Source: Flavobacteriaceae bacterium UBA4022
Lineage (GTDB): Bacteria > Bacteroidota > Bacteroidia > Flavobacteriales > Flavobacteriaceae
Direction: 5' to 3'
DNA: 25,116 bases
NCBI GenBank assembly: GCA_002384055.1
Contig: DGAU01000021.1
Coordinates: 9,000 to 34,115, forward strand
A program made the translations under genes and the position numbers. Positions 15,498 through 23,210 of this stretch are shown here, one piece after another; within the stretch, counting starts at the first letter, position 1, and every line of letters begins with the position of its first letter. Under the pieces are notes generated by a model. The model ran no database searches and had not been told where the DNA came from. It saw only the letters and a program-made list of their open reading frames with translations.

Positions 15498-15974
15498 ATG
15501 AGACACGGAAAAAAAATTAATCACTTAGGTAGAAAGACCGCCCACAGAAAATCGATGTTGGCAAACATGGCCTGTTCCCTAATTGAGCACAAACGCATCA
15601 ACACAACAGTAGCTAAGGCCAAAGCGTTGAAGCAATTTGTTGAGCCATTATTAACCAAGTCAAAAGAAGACACCACCCACAACCGACGTATCGTATATAG
15701 CCGATTACGTCAAACGGAAGCTGTTACAGAACTTTTCAATGCAGTCGCTGTTAAGGTTGGCGATCGTCCAGGAGGTTATACACGGATCATCAAATTGGGC
15801 AACCGATTAGGAGATAACGCTGATATGGCAATGATTGAATTGGTTGATTACAATGAGATTTATAACGTAGTTAAGACCACGAAAAAGAAATCAACCCGTA
15901 GAGGCCGAAGTGGAGGCGCCGCTGCTGCAGCACCAGCCGCTGTGGTTCAAGAAACAAACAAAGAAGAAGAATAG
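15498..15974 (+). CDS. rplQ: 50S ribosomal protein L17
   Basis: L17 lies near the tunnel exit. The conserved core (residues 1-~118) begins MRHGKKINHLGRKTAHRKSM, includes RINTTVAKAKALKQFVEPLL and ends GDRPGGYTRIIKLGNRLGD. After it comes a 40-residue extension that turns into a basic stretch (TTKKKSTRRGRSGG), an Ala/Pro run and an acidic end (NKEEE). E. coli L17 is about 127 residues, so the tail is extra. Such tails are usual in Bacteroidota to my knowledge. It is the last gene before the terminator. Confidence 0.97.
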   Translation: MRHGKKINHLGRKTAHRKSMLANMACSLIEHKRINTTVAKAKALKQFVEPLLTKSKEDTTHNRRIVYSRLRQTEAVTELFNAVAVKVGDRPGGYTRIIKLGNRLGDNADMAMIELVDYNEIYNVVKTTKKKSTRRGRSGGAAAAAPAAVVQETNKEEE

Positions 15975-15998
15975 ATAGATGACTATTCAAATCAAAAT

Positions 15999-16034
15999 AA
16001 AGGGACTAGCTGTTTTAAGTTAGTCCCTTTTTTT
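15999..16034 (+). terminator. Strong intrinsic terminator after rplQ
   Basis: A 13-base-pair stem, AAAGGGACTAGCT (15999-16011) with AGTTAGTCCCTTT (16018-16030) including one G-T wobble, closes a six-base loop. It is followed by four more T residues, so the T run is seven long. It ends the translation superoperon and separates it from carA. The A-rich 5' side may let it work on the minus strand too. Confidence 0.93.
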
Positions 16035-16038
16035 ATAT

Positions 16039-16046
16039 TATTTTTG
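16039..16046 (+). promoter_or_regulatory. Bacteroidota-type -7 box for carA
   Basis: TATTTTTG fits TAnnTTTG, the -7 element known for the primary sigma factor of Bacteroidota. It lies just behind the terminator and 18 bases before the carA ATG. That would place the transcript start about a dozen bases before the ATG. A clear TTTG at -33 is not visible. Confidence 0.55.
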
Positions 16047-16064
16047 TAAAACTCTTTTTTAGAA

Positions 16065-17171
16065 ATGAAATATCAGACACGCAAAGAAGCATTAATTTTA
16101 TTAGAAGACGGCACCATCTTTTTTGGTAAATCTGTTGGAGACAAAGACGGAACGGCCTTTGGAGAAGTATGTTTTAATACTGGGATGACTGGTTATCAAG
16201 AAATTTTTACAGATCCTTCATATTACGGGCAACTCATGGTGACCACCAATGCACATATTGGCAATTATGGAACCCATCCCGATGAAACGGAATCTAAAGG
16301 GGTTAAAATTGCAGGCCTGATATGCCGCAACTTCAGTTATCCTTTTTCAAGAGTATCGGCGGAACAATCACTAGAAGACTTCTTGGATGACCATAGCCTC
16401 TTTGCCATAAGTGATGTGGATACGCGTGCATTAGTGGCCTATATAAGAGATAACGGAGCAATGAATGCGGTGATCACAACACGTGTTGATGAAATTGATC
16501 AATTAAAAAAAGAATTGACCCAAGTCCCGAGTATGAAGGGCTTGGAGTTGGCTTCTAAAGTCTCCACTACTGAGCCATATGTTTATGGTGAGGATGATGC
16601 AACCTATCGAGTAGCGGCCTTAGATCTGGGCATCAAAAGAAATATATTACGGCACTTGGCGCAACGCGATTGTCAGATAAAGGTATTTCCGTATAACACG
16701 CCCTTTGAGACCTTGAAGGCTTATAATCCAAACGGCTATTTTTTGAGTAATGGGCCTGGAGATCCAGAGCCCTTGGCAGAAGCCATTCAGACCACACGTG
16801 ACATCTTAGCGCAGGACAAGCCATTGTTCGGGATCTGTTTAGGACATCAAGTGCTGGCATTGGCCCATGGGGTTTCTACCTTTAAAATGCATAATGGACA
16901 CAGAGGGATCAATCATCCCATCAAAAATTTAGTGACAGGTAAAGGCGAAATAACCTCTCAGAATCACGGATTTGCCATCAATAGAAAAGAGACTGAAGAT
17001 CATCCAGATATAGATATCACCCACTTGCACCTGAACGATCATACCGTTGCCGGTATCAAGGTCAAAGGAAAGCCAGTTTTTTCTGTGCAGTATCATCCAG
17101 AGGCGGGGCCAGGACCAAATGATGCCGCTTATTTATTTGACCAATTTGTGGCTTCTTTAGGGAAACAATAG
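16065..17171 (+). CDS. carA: Carbamoyl-phosphate synthase small (glutaminase) subunit
   Basis: CarA hydrolyses glutamine and passes ammonia to CarB, which makes carbamoyl phosphate for pyrimidine and arginine synthesis. The 368-residue protein has the CarA N-terminal domain (~8-140) with FGEVCFNTGMTGYQEIFTDP and a class I glutamine amidotransferase domain (~185-365). The catalytic triad is visible: Cys258 in FGICLGHQ, and His344 and Glu346 in QYHPEAGPGP. SNGPGDPEP (~228-236) forms the oxyanion region. Length is slightly below E. coli (382). No carB is adjacent in this window. It has its own promoter box and follows the ribosomal terminator. Linkage of carA to rplQ is one I recall from flavobacteria. 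Confidence 0.97.
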   Translation: MKYQTRKEALILLEDGTIFFGKSVGDKDGTAFGEVCFNTGMTGYQEIFTDPSYYGQLMVTTNAHIGNYGTHPDETESKGVKIAGLICRNFSYPFSRVSAEQSLEDFLDDHSLFAISDVDTRALVAYIRDNGAMNAVITTRVDEIDQLKKELTQVPSMKGLELASKVSTTEPYVYGEDDATYRVAALDLGIKRNILRHLAQRDCQIKVFPYNTPFETLKAYNPNGYFLSNGPGDPEPLAEAIQTTRDILAQDKPLFGICLGHQVLALAHGVSTFKMHNGHRGINHPIKNLVTGKGEITSQNHGFAINRKETEDHPDIDITHLHLNDHTVAGIKVKGKPVFSVQYHPEAGPGPNDAAYLFDQFVASLGKQ

Positions 17172-17307
17172 TCAATAAGACCTGAAGGCTATCAAAATTG
17201 AGGTTATCGAAAACGTTAAAGCCCGGCTTTAACACTGAAATAAAAGGGTATCATTTAGGGAACTATGATTCTTTTGTATCTTCACTCACCAATCAAAAAA
17301 ACTAATT
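17172..17307 (+). other. carA-eno intergenic region with perfect inverted repeat
   Basis: This 136-base gap contains GTTAAAGCCCGGCTTTAAC (17215-17233), an 8-base-pair perfect hairpin with a CCG loop but without a U-tract. A weak promoter-like TTCTTTTG (17269-17276) differs from TAnnTTTG by one base and lies 31 bases before the eno ATG. It probably carries the eno promoter. I see no small gene. Confidence 0.45.
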
Positions 17308-18594
17308 ATGAGTATAATTATTGATATCCATGCCCGTCAAATATTTGATTCGCGCGGAAACCCTACAGTAGAAGTTGATGTGACCACAGAACATGGTTTC
17401 GTTGGCCGTGCGGCAGTCCCTTCAGGGGCATCTACTGGAGAACACGAAGCCGTTGAGCTCCGTGATGGTGGGAATCATTATATGGGGAAAGCCGTTTTAA
17501 AGGCCGTGGGTCATGTCAATAATGAAATTAGTGATGCACTGATCGGTTGGTCTGTTTTTGAACAAGAAGCCATAGATCAATTGATGATTGACTTGGATGG
17601 CACAAAAAACAAATCAAAGTTAGGGGCCAATGCTATATTGGGTGTATCCTTAGCGGTGGCCAAAGCCGCTGCTCAAGAGTTAGGATTGCCTTTGTATCGA
17701 TATATTGGTGGGGTGAATGCCAAAACTTTGCCAGTCCCTATGATGAACATCATTAACGGTGGCTCACATAGTGATGCGCCCATCGCTTTTCAAGAATTTA
17801 TGGTGATGCCAGTAAAAGCCGAAAGCTTTACTCATGCCATGCAGATCGGATCGGAAATCTTCCATCACCTAAAAAAGGTGTTACACGACCGCGGTTTAAG
17901 TACCGCTGTTGGTGATGAAGGCGGATTTGCGCCCACTTTGGACGGCACCGAGGATGCCTTAGAAACGATAGCAAAAGCCACGGCCAATGCAGGATACACT
18001 TTGGGTGATCAGGTCATGATTGCATTGGACTGCGCCGCAGCGGAGTTTTATGAAAACGGTGTTTACGACTACACCAAATTTGAAGGAGTCAATGGAAAAA
18101 TCCGTAGCTCTAAAGAACAGGCAGAATATCTTGCGGCCTTGTGTGCTCAATACCCAATTATCTCGGTAGAGGATGGGATGGATGAAAATGATTGGGATGG
18201 TTGGCAGTACCTGACCGAATTGGTCGGCGATAAAGTACAATTGGTTGGTGACGATTTGTTTGTGACTAATGTCGAACGACTTTCTAAGGGAATCAAACGC
18301 AAAATCGCTAATTCTATCTTGATCAAAGTGAATCAAATTGGGACCCTAAGTGAAACTATTGCAGCGGTTCAGATGGCGCAAAATGCGGGATATACTTGCG
18401 TGATGTCACACCGCAGTGGTGAAACTGAAGACACCACCATTGCCGATTTGGCTGTTGCCTTGCATACCGGACAAATCAAAACTGGCTCGGCATCGCGCAG
18501 TGATCGAATGGCCAAATACAATCAATTATTGCGTATTGAAGAGGCCCTGGGAGACACGGCTTATTTTCCAAAAATGAATGCATTCAAAATCTAA
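17308..18594 (+). CDS. eno: Enolase (phosphopyruvate hydratase)
   Basis: Enolase converts 2-phosphoglycerate to phosphoenolpyruvate in glycolysis and the reverse in gluconeogenesis; it is a cytosolic, magnesium-dependent enzyme. The 428-residue product has the capping N-terminal domain (~3-130) with DSRGNPTVEVDV and PSGASTGEHEAVELRDG, then the barrel. Metal ligands are Asp241 (ALDCAA), Glu288 (SVEDGM) and Asp315 (VGDDLF). The catalytic pair is Glu204 in GDEGGFAP and Lys340 in LIKVNQIGT. SHRSGETEDT marks the substrate loop. All key residues are present. A strong terminator follows, so it is probably transcribed apart from gltA. Confidence 0.98.
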   Translation: MSIIIDIHARQIFDSRGNPTVEVDVTTEHGFVGRAAVPSGASTGEHEAVELRDGGNHYMGKAVLKAVGHVNNEISDALIGWSVFEQEAIDQLMIDLDGTKNKSKLGANAILGVSLAVAKAAAQELGLPLYRYIGGVNAKTLPVPMMNIINGGSHSDAPIAFQEFMVMPVKAESFTHAMQIGSEIFHHLKKVLHDRGLSTAVGDEGGFAPTLDGTEDALETIAKATANAGYTLGDQVMIALDCAAAEFYENGVYDYTKFEGVNGKIRSSKEQAEYLAALCAQYPIISVEDGMDENDWDGWQYLTELVGDKVQLVGDDLFVTNVERLSKGIKRKIANSILIKVNQIGTLSETIAAVQMAQNAGYTCVMSHRSGETEDTTIADLAVALHTGQIKTGSASRSDRMAKYNQLLRIEEALGDTAYFPKMNAFKI

Positions 18595-18606
18595 TCCAAT
18601 ACGACC

Positions 18607-18643
18607 AAACAACTGCGCCCGCTATAAGCGGGCGTAGTTGTTT
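18607..18643. terminator. Long-stem intrinsic terminator after eno
   Basis: AAACAACTGCGCCCGCT (18607-18623) pairs with AGCGGGCGTAGTTGTTT (18627-18643) around a three-base loop. This is a 17-base-pair stem with one G-T wobble. A residues start the stem and T residues end it, so it could act in both directions. It separates eno from gltA. Confidence 0.88.
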
Positions 18644-18698
18644 ATAGCCGGTTTTATTTAAGAAGATTTTAACCCTAATGCGTAATGGATTTATTTAA

Positions 18699-18727
18699 AA
18701 ATTCGCGCATTATTTTGTAAATTCGCG
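18699..18727 (+). repeat. Direct repeat AAATTCGCG in the gltA upstream region
   Basis: AAATTCGCG occurs at 18699-18707 and again at 18719-18727, a period of exactly 20 bases, about two helical turns. Between them lies the promoter-like TTATTTTG (18710-18717), one base off TAnnTTTG and 41 bases ahead of the gltA ATG. The pair could be a dimeric regulator site flanking the -7 box. A third AATTCGCG abuts the argS promoter box (23176-23183). Confidence 0.45.
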
Positions 18728-18758
18728 AGGCACAAATCACTCCTTAAACATCACCATA

Positions 18759-20045
18759 ATGGCTACATCCGCTAAGATTCAAATCGATAATGAGACTTTC
18801 GAATTCCCGATATTTAAGGGAACCGAGAACGAATTGGCCATCGATATTTCGAAATTAAGAGCCGTGACCCAAGGGGTTACGACTATTGATGCTGGGTTTA
18901 AAAACACGGCGAGTTGTGAGAGTGCGATAACCTTCTTAGATGGAGAGCAGGGTATCTTGCGTTATCGGGGTTATTCGATTGAAGAATTAGCAGAAAAGGC
19001 CGATTTCCTTGAAGTCGCTTACCTATTGATTTTTGGTGAGCTGCCCACGCGGGACGCCTTGCAAAAGTTTCATAGGGACATCAAAGAGGAATCTCTTGTC
19101 GCTGATGACATGAAAAAAATACTGGATGGGTTTCCTCAAGCCGCCCATCCCATGGGTGTGCTTTCGGCGCTAACAAGCGCCTTGATTGCCTTTAACCCTT
19201 CTTCTGTCAATGTTGATAGTGAAGATGAAATGTATGCGGCCATTGTCAAAATCATGGGAAAATTCCCTGTATTGACGGCTTGGACCTATCGCAAGATTGC
19301 CGGTTTGCCATTAGATTATGGAGACGATTCGCTTGGCTATGTAGATAATTTTCTCAAAATGATGTTTAAAAAACCGCATAGCCAATACGTCAGTAATCCT
19401 GTTGTGAAGCAGGCAATGACCAAATTGCTGATACTTCATGCTGATCACGAGCAGAACTGTTCGACTTCTACCGTGCGCATGGTCGGATCTTCGCACGCAG
19501 GTTTGTTTGCCTCTATATCTGCAGGGATAAGTGCCTTATGGGGCCCGTTGCATGGTGGTGCTAATCAGGCAGTTATTGAAATGCTCGAAGCCATCAAGAA
19601 AGATGGAGGCGACACTAAAAAATATATGGCCAAAGCCAAAGACAAGTCGGATCCTTTCCGCCTGATGGGCTTCGGTCATCGCGTTTACAAAAACTTCGAT
19701 CCCCGTGCCAGCATCATCAAACTTGCCGCCGATGATGTTTTGACTGACTTGGGTATTAACGATCCCGTATTGGATATTGCTAAAGGCCTGGAGCAAGAAG
19801 CCCTTAACGATCCTTACTTCGTAGAACGTAAGTTGTACCCCAATGTTGATTTCTATTCAGGAATCATCTATCGTGCTTTAGGCATTCCTGTGCAGATGTT
19901 CACCCCAATGTTTGCTCTAGGGCGTTTGCCTGGGTGGATAGCGCAATGGCGTGAGATGCGCCTCAGAAAAGAGCCTATTGGTCGTCCGAGACAACTTTAT
20001 ATTGGTGAGCCGGCCCGCGCATTTAAAGATATTGACCACCGGTAA
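18759..20045 (+). CDS. gltA: Citrate synthase (type II-like)
   Basis: Citrate synthase condenses acetyl-CoA and oxaloacetate at the entry of the TCA cycle. The 428-residue product matches the length of the E. coli hexameric enzyme and has the extra N-terminal domain (residues ~1-50) typical of that type, then TASCESAITFLDGEQGIL. The catalytic residues are in place: His265 in GPLHGGANQ, His307 in GFGHRVYKNFDPR and Asp364 in PNVDFYSGI. FTPMFALGRLPGWIAQWREM-type C-terminal sequence binds substrate. Allosteric NADH control is known for this type but cannot be read here. The DDAH-like gene follows after 52 bases without a clear terminator, so the two may be co-transcribed. Confidence 0.97.
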   Translation: MATSAKIQIDNETFEFPIFKGTENELAIDISKLRAVTQGVTTIDAGFKNTASCESAITFLDGEQGILRYRGYSIEELAEKADFLEVAYLLIFGELPTRDALQKFHRDIKEESLVADDMKKILDGFPQAAHPMGVLSALTSALIAFNPSSVNVDSEDEMYAAIVKIMGKFPVLTAWTYRKIAGLPLDYGDDSLGYVDNFLKMMFKKPHSQYVSNPVVKQAMTKLLILHADHEQNCSTSTVRMVGSSHAGLFASISAGISALWGPLHGGANQAVIEMLEAIKKDGGDTKKYMAKAKDKSDPFRLMGFGHRVYKNFDPRASIIKLAADDVLTDLGINDPVLDIAKGLEQEALNDPYFVERKLYPNVDFYSGIIYRALGIPVQMFTPMFALGRLPGWIAQWREMRLRKEPIGRPRQLYIGEPARAFKDIDHR

Positions 20046-20097
20046 ATCATTACCTTTGAGGGAAACCCTTTCCTGAAGTCGAATATTATAGGATCTT

Positions 20098-21015
20098 ATG
20101 CCACTGAAACTAAACATTAACGATGAAATAGGTCGCTTGCGATCGGTTGTATTAGGTTCAGCACTAAGTAATGGCCCAACACCTAAGCTTCAGGATGCAT
20201 ATGACCCCAAGTCTGCAGAACACATCAAGTCCGGTACCTACCCTTTAGAAAAAGACATGATCCTGGAGATGGAAGCTCTAGCCAATGTTTTTGAGCGACA
20301 TCAGGTCGCGGTTTTTCGTCCAGAAATTATCGAAAATTATAACCAAATATTTGCTCGCGATATTGCATTCGTCATCGAAAACAAGCTCATTATTGCCAAT
20401 ATTCTTGAGGATCGTTCAAACGAAATTGACGCCTTGGATTATGTCTTACAACAAGTCCCAAAAGAAGATATTTTATATTTCCCGGAAGACGCCCATATAG
20501 AGGGGGGCGATGTTATGCCCTGGGGCGATTATATATTCGTGGGTACCTTCAAGGATCGCGATTACCGTAAATACATAACGGCGCGTACCAATATGATCGC
20601 CGTGGATTACTTACAATCCCTATTTCCGCACAAAAAAGTTGTTTCCTTTTCCCTCAAAAAGTCCAATTTTGACCCTTACGAAAATGCATTACATCTGGAT
20701 TGTTGCTTTCAGCCTTTAGGTTTGGGCAAGGCACTGATCCATAAAGAGGGCTTTCTTATAGAACAGGAGTACCAGTGGCTAAGGGACTTATTCGGTCAGG
20801 AAAATGTGTTTCACTTGAGTAAAGAAGAGATGCATGCCATGAACTGCAATGTTTTTTCTATTGCGCCCGATGTGGTAATCTCCGAACAGCATTTTACGCG
20901 CCTCAATACCTGGTTAAGGGACCAAGGCTTTACCGTCGAGGAAGTACCTTATGCAGAAATTGCGAAGCAAGGAGGTTTGTTGCGCTGCAGTACAATGCCG
21001 CTATATCGTGATTAA
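20098..21015 (+). CDS. Arginine deiminase/DDAH/amidinotransferase-family protein
   Basis: This is a pentein-fold enzyme acting on guanidino groups, close to N,N-dimethylarginine dimethylaminohydrolases and amidinotransferases. The 305-residue protein shows the family's active-site set: Arg87-Asp88 in FARDIAFV, Glu135 in HIEGGDV, His199 in ALHLDCCFQPLG and the nucleophile Cys297 in GGLLRCSTMPL near the C-terminus. All catalytic positions look intact. There is no signal peptide, so it should be cytosolic. The exact substrate (arginine, methylarginine, or transfer of an amidino group) cannot be read from sequence. It lies 52 bases behind gltA and near a second pentein gene (22196-23128). Arginine or citrulline turnover feeding ammonia or carbamoyl metabolism is an inference. 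Confidence 0.88.
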   Translation: MPLKLNINDEIGRLRSVVLGSALSNGPTPKLQDAYDPKSAEHIKSGTYPLEKDMILEMEALANVFERHQVAVFRPEIIENYNQIFARDIAFVIENKLIIANILEDRSNEIDALDYVLQQVPKEDILYFPEDAHIEGGDVMPWGDYIFVGTFKDRDYRKYITARTNMIAVDYLQSLFPHKKVVSFSLKKSNFDPYENALHLDCCFQPLGLGKALIHKEGFLIEQEYQWLRDLFGQENVFHLSKEEMHAMNCNVFSIAPDVVISEQHFTRLNTWLRDQGFTVEEVPYAEIAKQGGLLRCSTMPLYRD

Positions 21016-21058
21016 GACAAAAATTACACCGGCAAATTACTGAATCGCCCTAGCGCCT

Positions 21059-21817
21059 TTAGCGGCCCTCTTCATCTAGGACTGATGTCTTTTTCTTGAG
21101 GAATTTCAAAATAATATAAGCGACGCCCGTAGCAATACAGCCATAGACCAAGAACATATTATAGTCAGTGGTGCCGTGTACATATTCTCCCGACATGTCA
21201 AAAAGAGCAAAGAGTAAAAACATAGCAAACAGCCCATTTTTTTCTTTTTTCATCACCTTTTTCCAGCTAAAACGCAGGCTAGGTTTTTTGAAGTTTTTGA
21301 ATGAAGGAATAAAAGGAGGCACTCCTTCAGCCCAATCCGTATAGGTTTGGCCAAATTTTCTGGTCAGAAACTGCTCCTCAGCGTACATGATCCGCTCGTA
21401 ATATAACCAGTAAAAAAGAATGAACGCGACAATGAACCATATATGTCCTGTCAGCATTCCTACACCAAGCCACATCAGAAAATTGCCCAGATACAACGGG
21501 TGTCTTAGGATCGAATAAAGTCCCGTAGAATTAAGGGTTTCGGCGACCTGCTCGTCTGTGTTTCGCCCTGAGGTAAATCGCGGTGTGTGTCCTACGGTAT
21601 AGGCGCGGATCACTAGCCCTGAAAAGCAAATAGCCAGGCAGAGCCATTCATAACATGCTTCCATTGCGAGATCATCGCCTTGCAAGAAATAGGCTTCAGG
21701 ATAGTATTCTTTGTATATGTAAAGGGCGTAACCCAGAACTAAAATAATGATTGGAAGGTTGCCCCGGTATTTAAAAAGCCATACCCCTTGTTTTTCAAAT
21801 TCTTCTCTTAGTGCCAT
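21059..21817 (-). CDS. Membrane isoprenylcysteine/phospholipid methyltransferase-family protein
   Basis: This is an integral membrane S-adenosylmethionine-dependent methyltransferase of the ICMT/PEMT group. The 252-residue protein shows hydrophobic segments at about 20-36, 57-74, 108-139, 196-208 and 221-240. It carries the family signature GLYSILRHPLYLGN (Arg105-His106-Pro107) and the trailing block AEEQFLTRKFGQTYTDW (~146-162) that completes the cofactor site. The segment GRNTDEQVAETLNSTG before the motif reminds me of lipid A 1-phosphate methyltransferases (LmtA type), so lipid A or another lipid phosphate is a possible substrate; this is not certain. A basic linker and two extra C-terminal hydrophobic segments follow the catalytic part. 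It runs against its neighbours, converging on the DDAH-like gene and splitting the two pentein genes. Confidence 0.82.
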   Translation of the reverse strand: MALREEFEKQGVWLFKYRGNLPIIILVLGYALYIYKEYYPEAYFLQGDDLAMEACYEWLCLAICFSGLVIRAYTVGHTPRFTSGRNTDEQVAETLNSTGLYSILRHPLYLGNFLMWLGVGMLTGHIWFIVAFILFYWLYYERIMYAEEQFLTRKFGQTYTDWAEGVPPFIPSFKNFKKPSLRFSWKKVMKKEKNGLFAMFLLFALFDMSGEYVHGTTDYNMFLVYGCIATGVAYIILKFLKKKTSVLDEEGR

Positions 21818-22195
21818 GTTTGGTTCGGTTCGTTATTTTGTTTAATGATCTGAATAGTGGTCACTTTTTCAAAATCAAGGAAAAGCTTTGGCCTGCATGA
21901 GCTTTATGCCCGGTTAGTGGCCTTCAATTTGCTATAAATGAGTCACGTATTCATAATAAAGCAGCCGCTCACTCATTGCTCGGGCCGAATTTCGGAAAAA
22001 TATATGTATAAACAAGGAGATTTAGTCCTTGTGTTATGTATTTGTAACATTTTCACGGATAATAATGATGGGTTATGAGCTGCTTGAGCTTTATTTTTTA
22101 AAGTCAAATTATTATCTGGCAAGCGCGATAATTTCAAATGCGTTTACCGCTAAATGCCGGCAAAACCTTTATTTTTGTCCTCTTGAACTTATACT
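21818..22195. other. 378-base divergent intergenic region
   Basis: I see no convincing gene here. An open frame at 22029-22223 runs into ctlX in another frame and has no family likeness. Structure seen: an inverted repeat ACAAGGA/TCCTTGT (22012-22032), followed directly by TGTTA/TAACA (22032-22049); a short palindrome CCGAATTTCGG (21985-21995); and a 10-base direct repeat TGAGCTTTAT (21898 and 22085). The right end holds the ctlX promoter box. The left part should hold the promoter of the minus-strand methyltransferase, but I found no clear -7 box there. Confidence 0.5.
22170..22177 (+). promoter_or_regulatory. Bacteroidota-type -7 box for the CtlX-like gene
   Basis: TATTTTTG fits TAnnTTTG exactly and is the same octamer as ahead of carA. 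It also lies exactly 18 bases before the ATG, as at carA. A very short 5' untranslated region of about a dozen bases is implied. No clear -33 TTTG is visible. Confidence 0.55.
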
Positions 22196-23128
22196 ATGGA
22201 TCAGATCACCAATACCTTATTAATGATTCGCCCAGCGGTTTTTCGTATGAACGAAGAAACAGCGGTCAATAATTATTTTCAAGAAGCTATTAAAGCAGGC
22301 CCCTTAGAGATTACCCGACGGGCACAATCTGAGTTTGATGCTATGGTTGCTTTGCTGCGCGAAAGAGGTGTTGTGGTTATCGTGGTTCAAGACGAACCTA
22401 AATTTGATACGCCTGACGCTGTATTTCCTAATAACTGGGTGAGTTTTCATGATGACGGTCAAGCGGTACTCTATCCGATGTTTGCCAAAAATCGCCGCCG
22501 TGAGCGCCGCGAATCAGTGCTAGAAGCTATCGAAGCACAAGGTTATCAAATAAATAATGTCATGGACTATACCTCGGCCGAAGATGCCGAAGTATATCTA
22601 GAAGGTACGGGAAGTATGATTTTGGACCGCGCCAATAGCAAGGCTTATTGCGCTTTGTCTTCTCGCGCTGATGAGGATATATTCATTGAGTTCTGTGAAG
22701 ATTTTGAAATGGATCCGGTGCTTTTCTATGCTTATCAAAATGTCGGAAAACAGCGTTTGCCCATTTATCACACCAATGTATTGATGTGCATAGGAGAAAG
22801 GTTTTGTGTGGTGTGTTTGGAGGCTATTGATGCCCCTACCGAACGCAAGAATGTATTGCGTCACCTGCGGGAAAGCAAAAAAGAAATCATCGCCATTAGC
22901 GAAGAACAACTGCATCAGTTCGCTGGGAATATGCTCCAAGTCATTGGGGCCGATGGACAACGACTGATTGTCATGAGTGCTTCGGCAAAAGCGGCCTTGT
23001 CGCCAGACCAGATAGAGGCTCTGGAAAAACACGGTGCTATTTTGGATGTCGATTTATCGACCATCGAAACCTGTGGCGGGGGAAGTGCGCGCTGCATGAT
23101 GGCTGAAGTGTTCTTACCCAAGGCTTAG
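22196..23128 (+). CDS. ctlX: CtlX-like citrulline utilisation hydrolase (arginine deiminase-related)
   Basis: CtlX-type proteins are pentein-fold hydrolases tied to citrulline use, first studied in Francisella to my knowledge. The 310-residue protein shows the typical blocks DAVFPNNWVSFH (Asp74 region, ~74-85), VYLEGTGSMILDR (Glu136), YHTNVLMCIG (His192) and the C-terminal nucleophile motif CGGGSARCMMAEVFLP (Cys300). All expected catalytic residues are present. There is no signal peptide. I chose ATG 22196 because the N-terminus then matches the family (LLMIRPAVF) and it sits 18 bases behind a promoter box. It differs clearly from the other pentein protein at 20098-21015, so the two probably take different substrates. 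argS follows after 82 bases with its own promoter box. Biochemical activity in Bacteroidota is not something I can confirm. Confidence 0.88.
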   Translation: MDQITNTLLMIRPAVFRMNEETAVNNYFQEAIKAGPLEITRRAQSEFDAMVALLRERGVVVIVVQDEPKFDTPDAVFPNNWVSFHDDGQAVLYPMFAKNRRRERRESVLEAIEAQGYQINNVMDYTSAEDAEVYLEGTGSMILDRANSKAYCALSSRADEDIFIEFCEDFEMDPVLFYAYQNVGKQRLPIYHTNVLMCIGERFCVVCLEAIDAPTERKNVLRHLRESKKEIIAISEEQLHQFAGNMLQVIGADGQRLIVMSASAKAALSPDQIEALEKHGAILDVDLSTIETCGGGSARCMMAEVFLPKA

Positions 23129-23183
23129 AGGGCTTATGCCTTATGGCGCCGATAATGCGTCAATATATAAACCATAATTCGCG

Positions 23184-23191
23184 TATCTTTG
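23184..23191 (+). promoter_or_regulatory. Bacteroidota-type -7 box for argS
   Basis: TATCTTTG matches TAnnTTTG exactly and lies 19 bases before the argS ATG. It is preceded directly by AATTCGCG (23176-23183), an octamer also found twice upstream of gltA. The -33 element is not clear. Confidence 0.65.
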
Positions 23192-23210
23192 CGCTTCAAT
23201 TTTTGATGAA

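Noticed and set aside
17959..18336. 125-codon minus-strand frame inside eno
   Set aside because: It is antisense to the enolase catalytic core and has no recognisable protein features.
20059..20069. AGGG-AAA-CCCT hairpin after gltA as a terminator
   Set aside because: The stem is only four base pairs with no real T run, so it does not support a transcript end between gltA and the next gene.
22029..22223. 64-codon plus-strand frame upstream of ctlX
   Set aside because: It overlaps the ctlX start in another frame, contains the ctlX promoter box, and shows no family motif.
22598..23032. 144-codon minus-strand frame inside ctlX
   Set aside because: It is the antisense shadow of a well-conserved gene with all active-site motifs on the plus strand.
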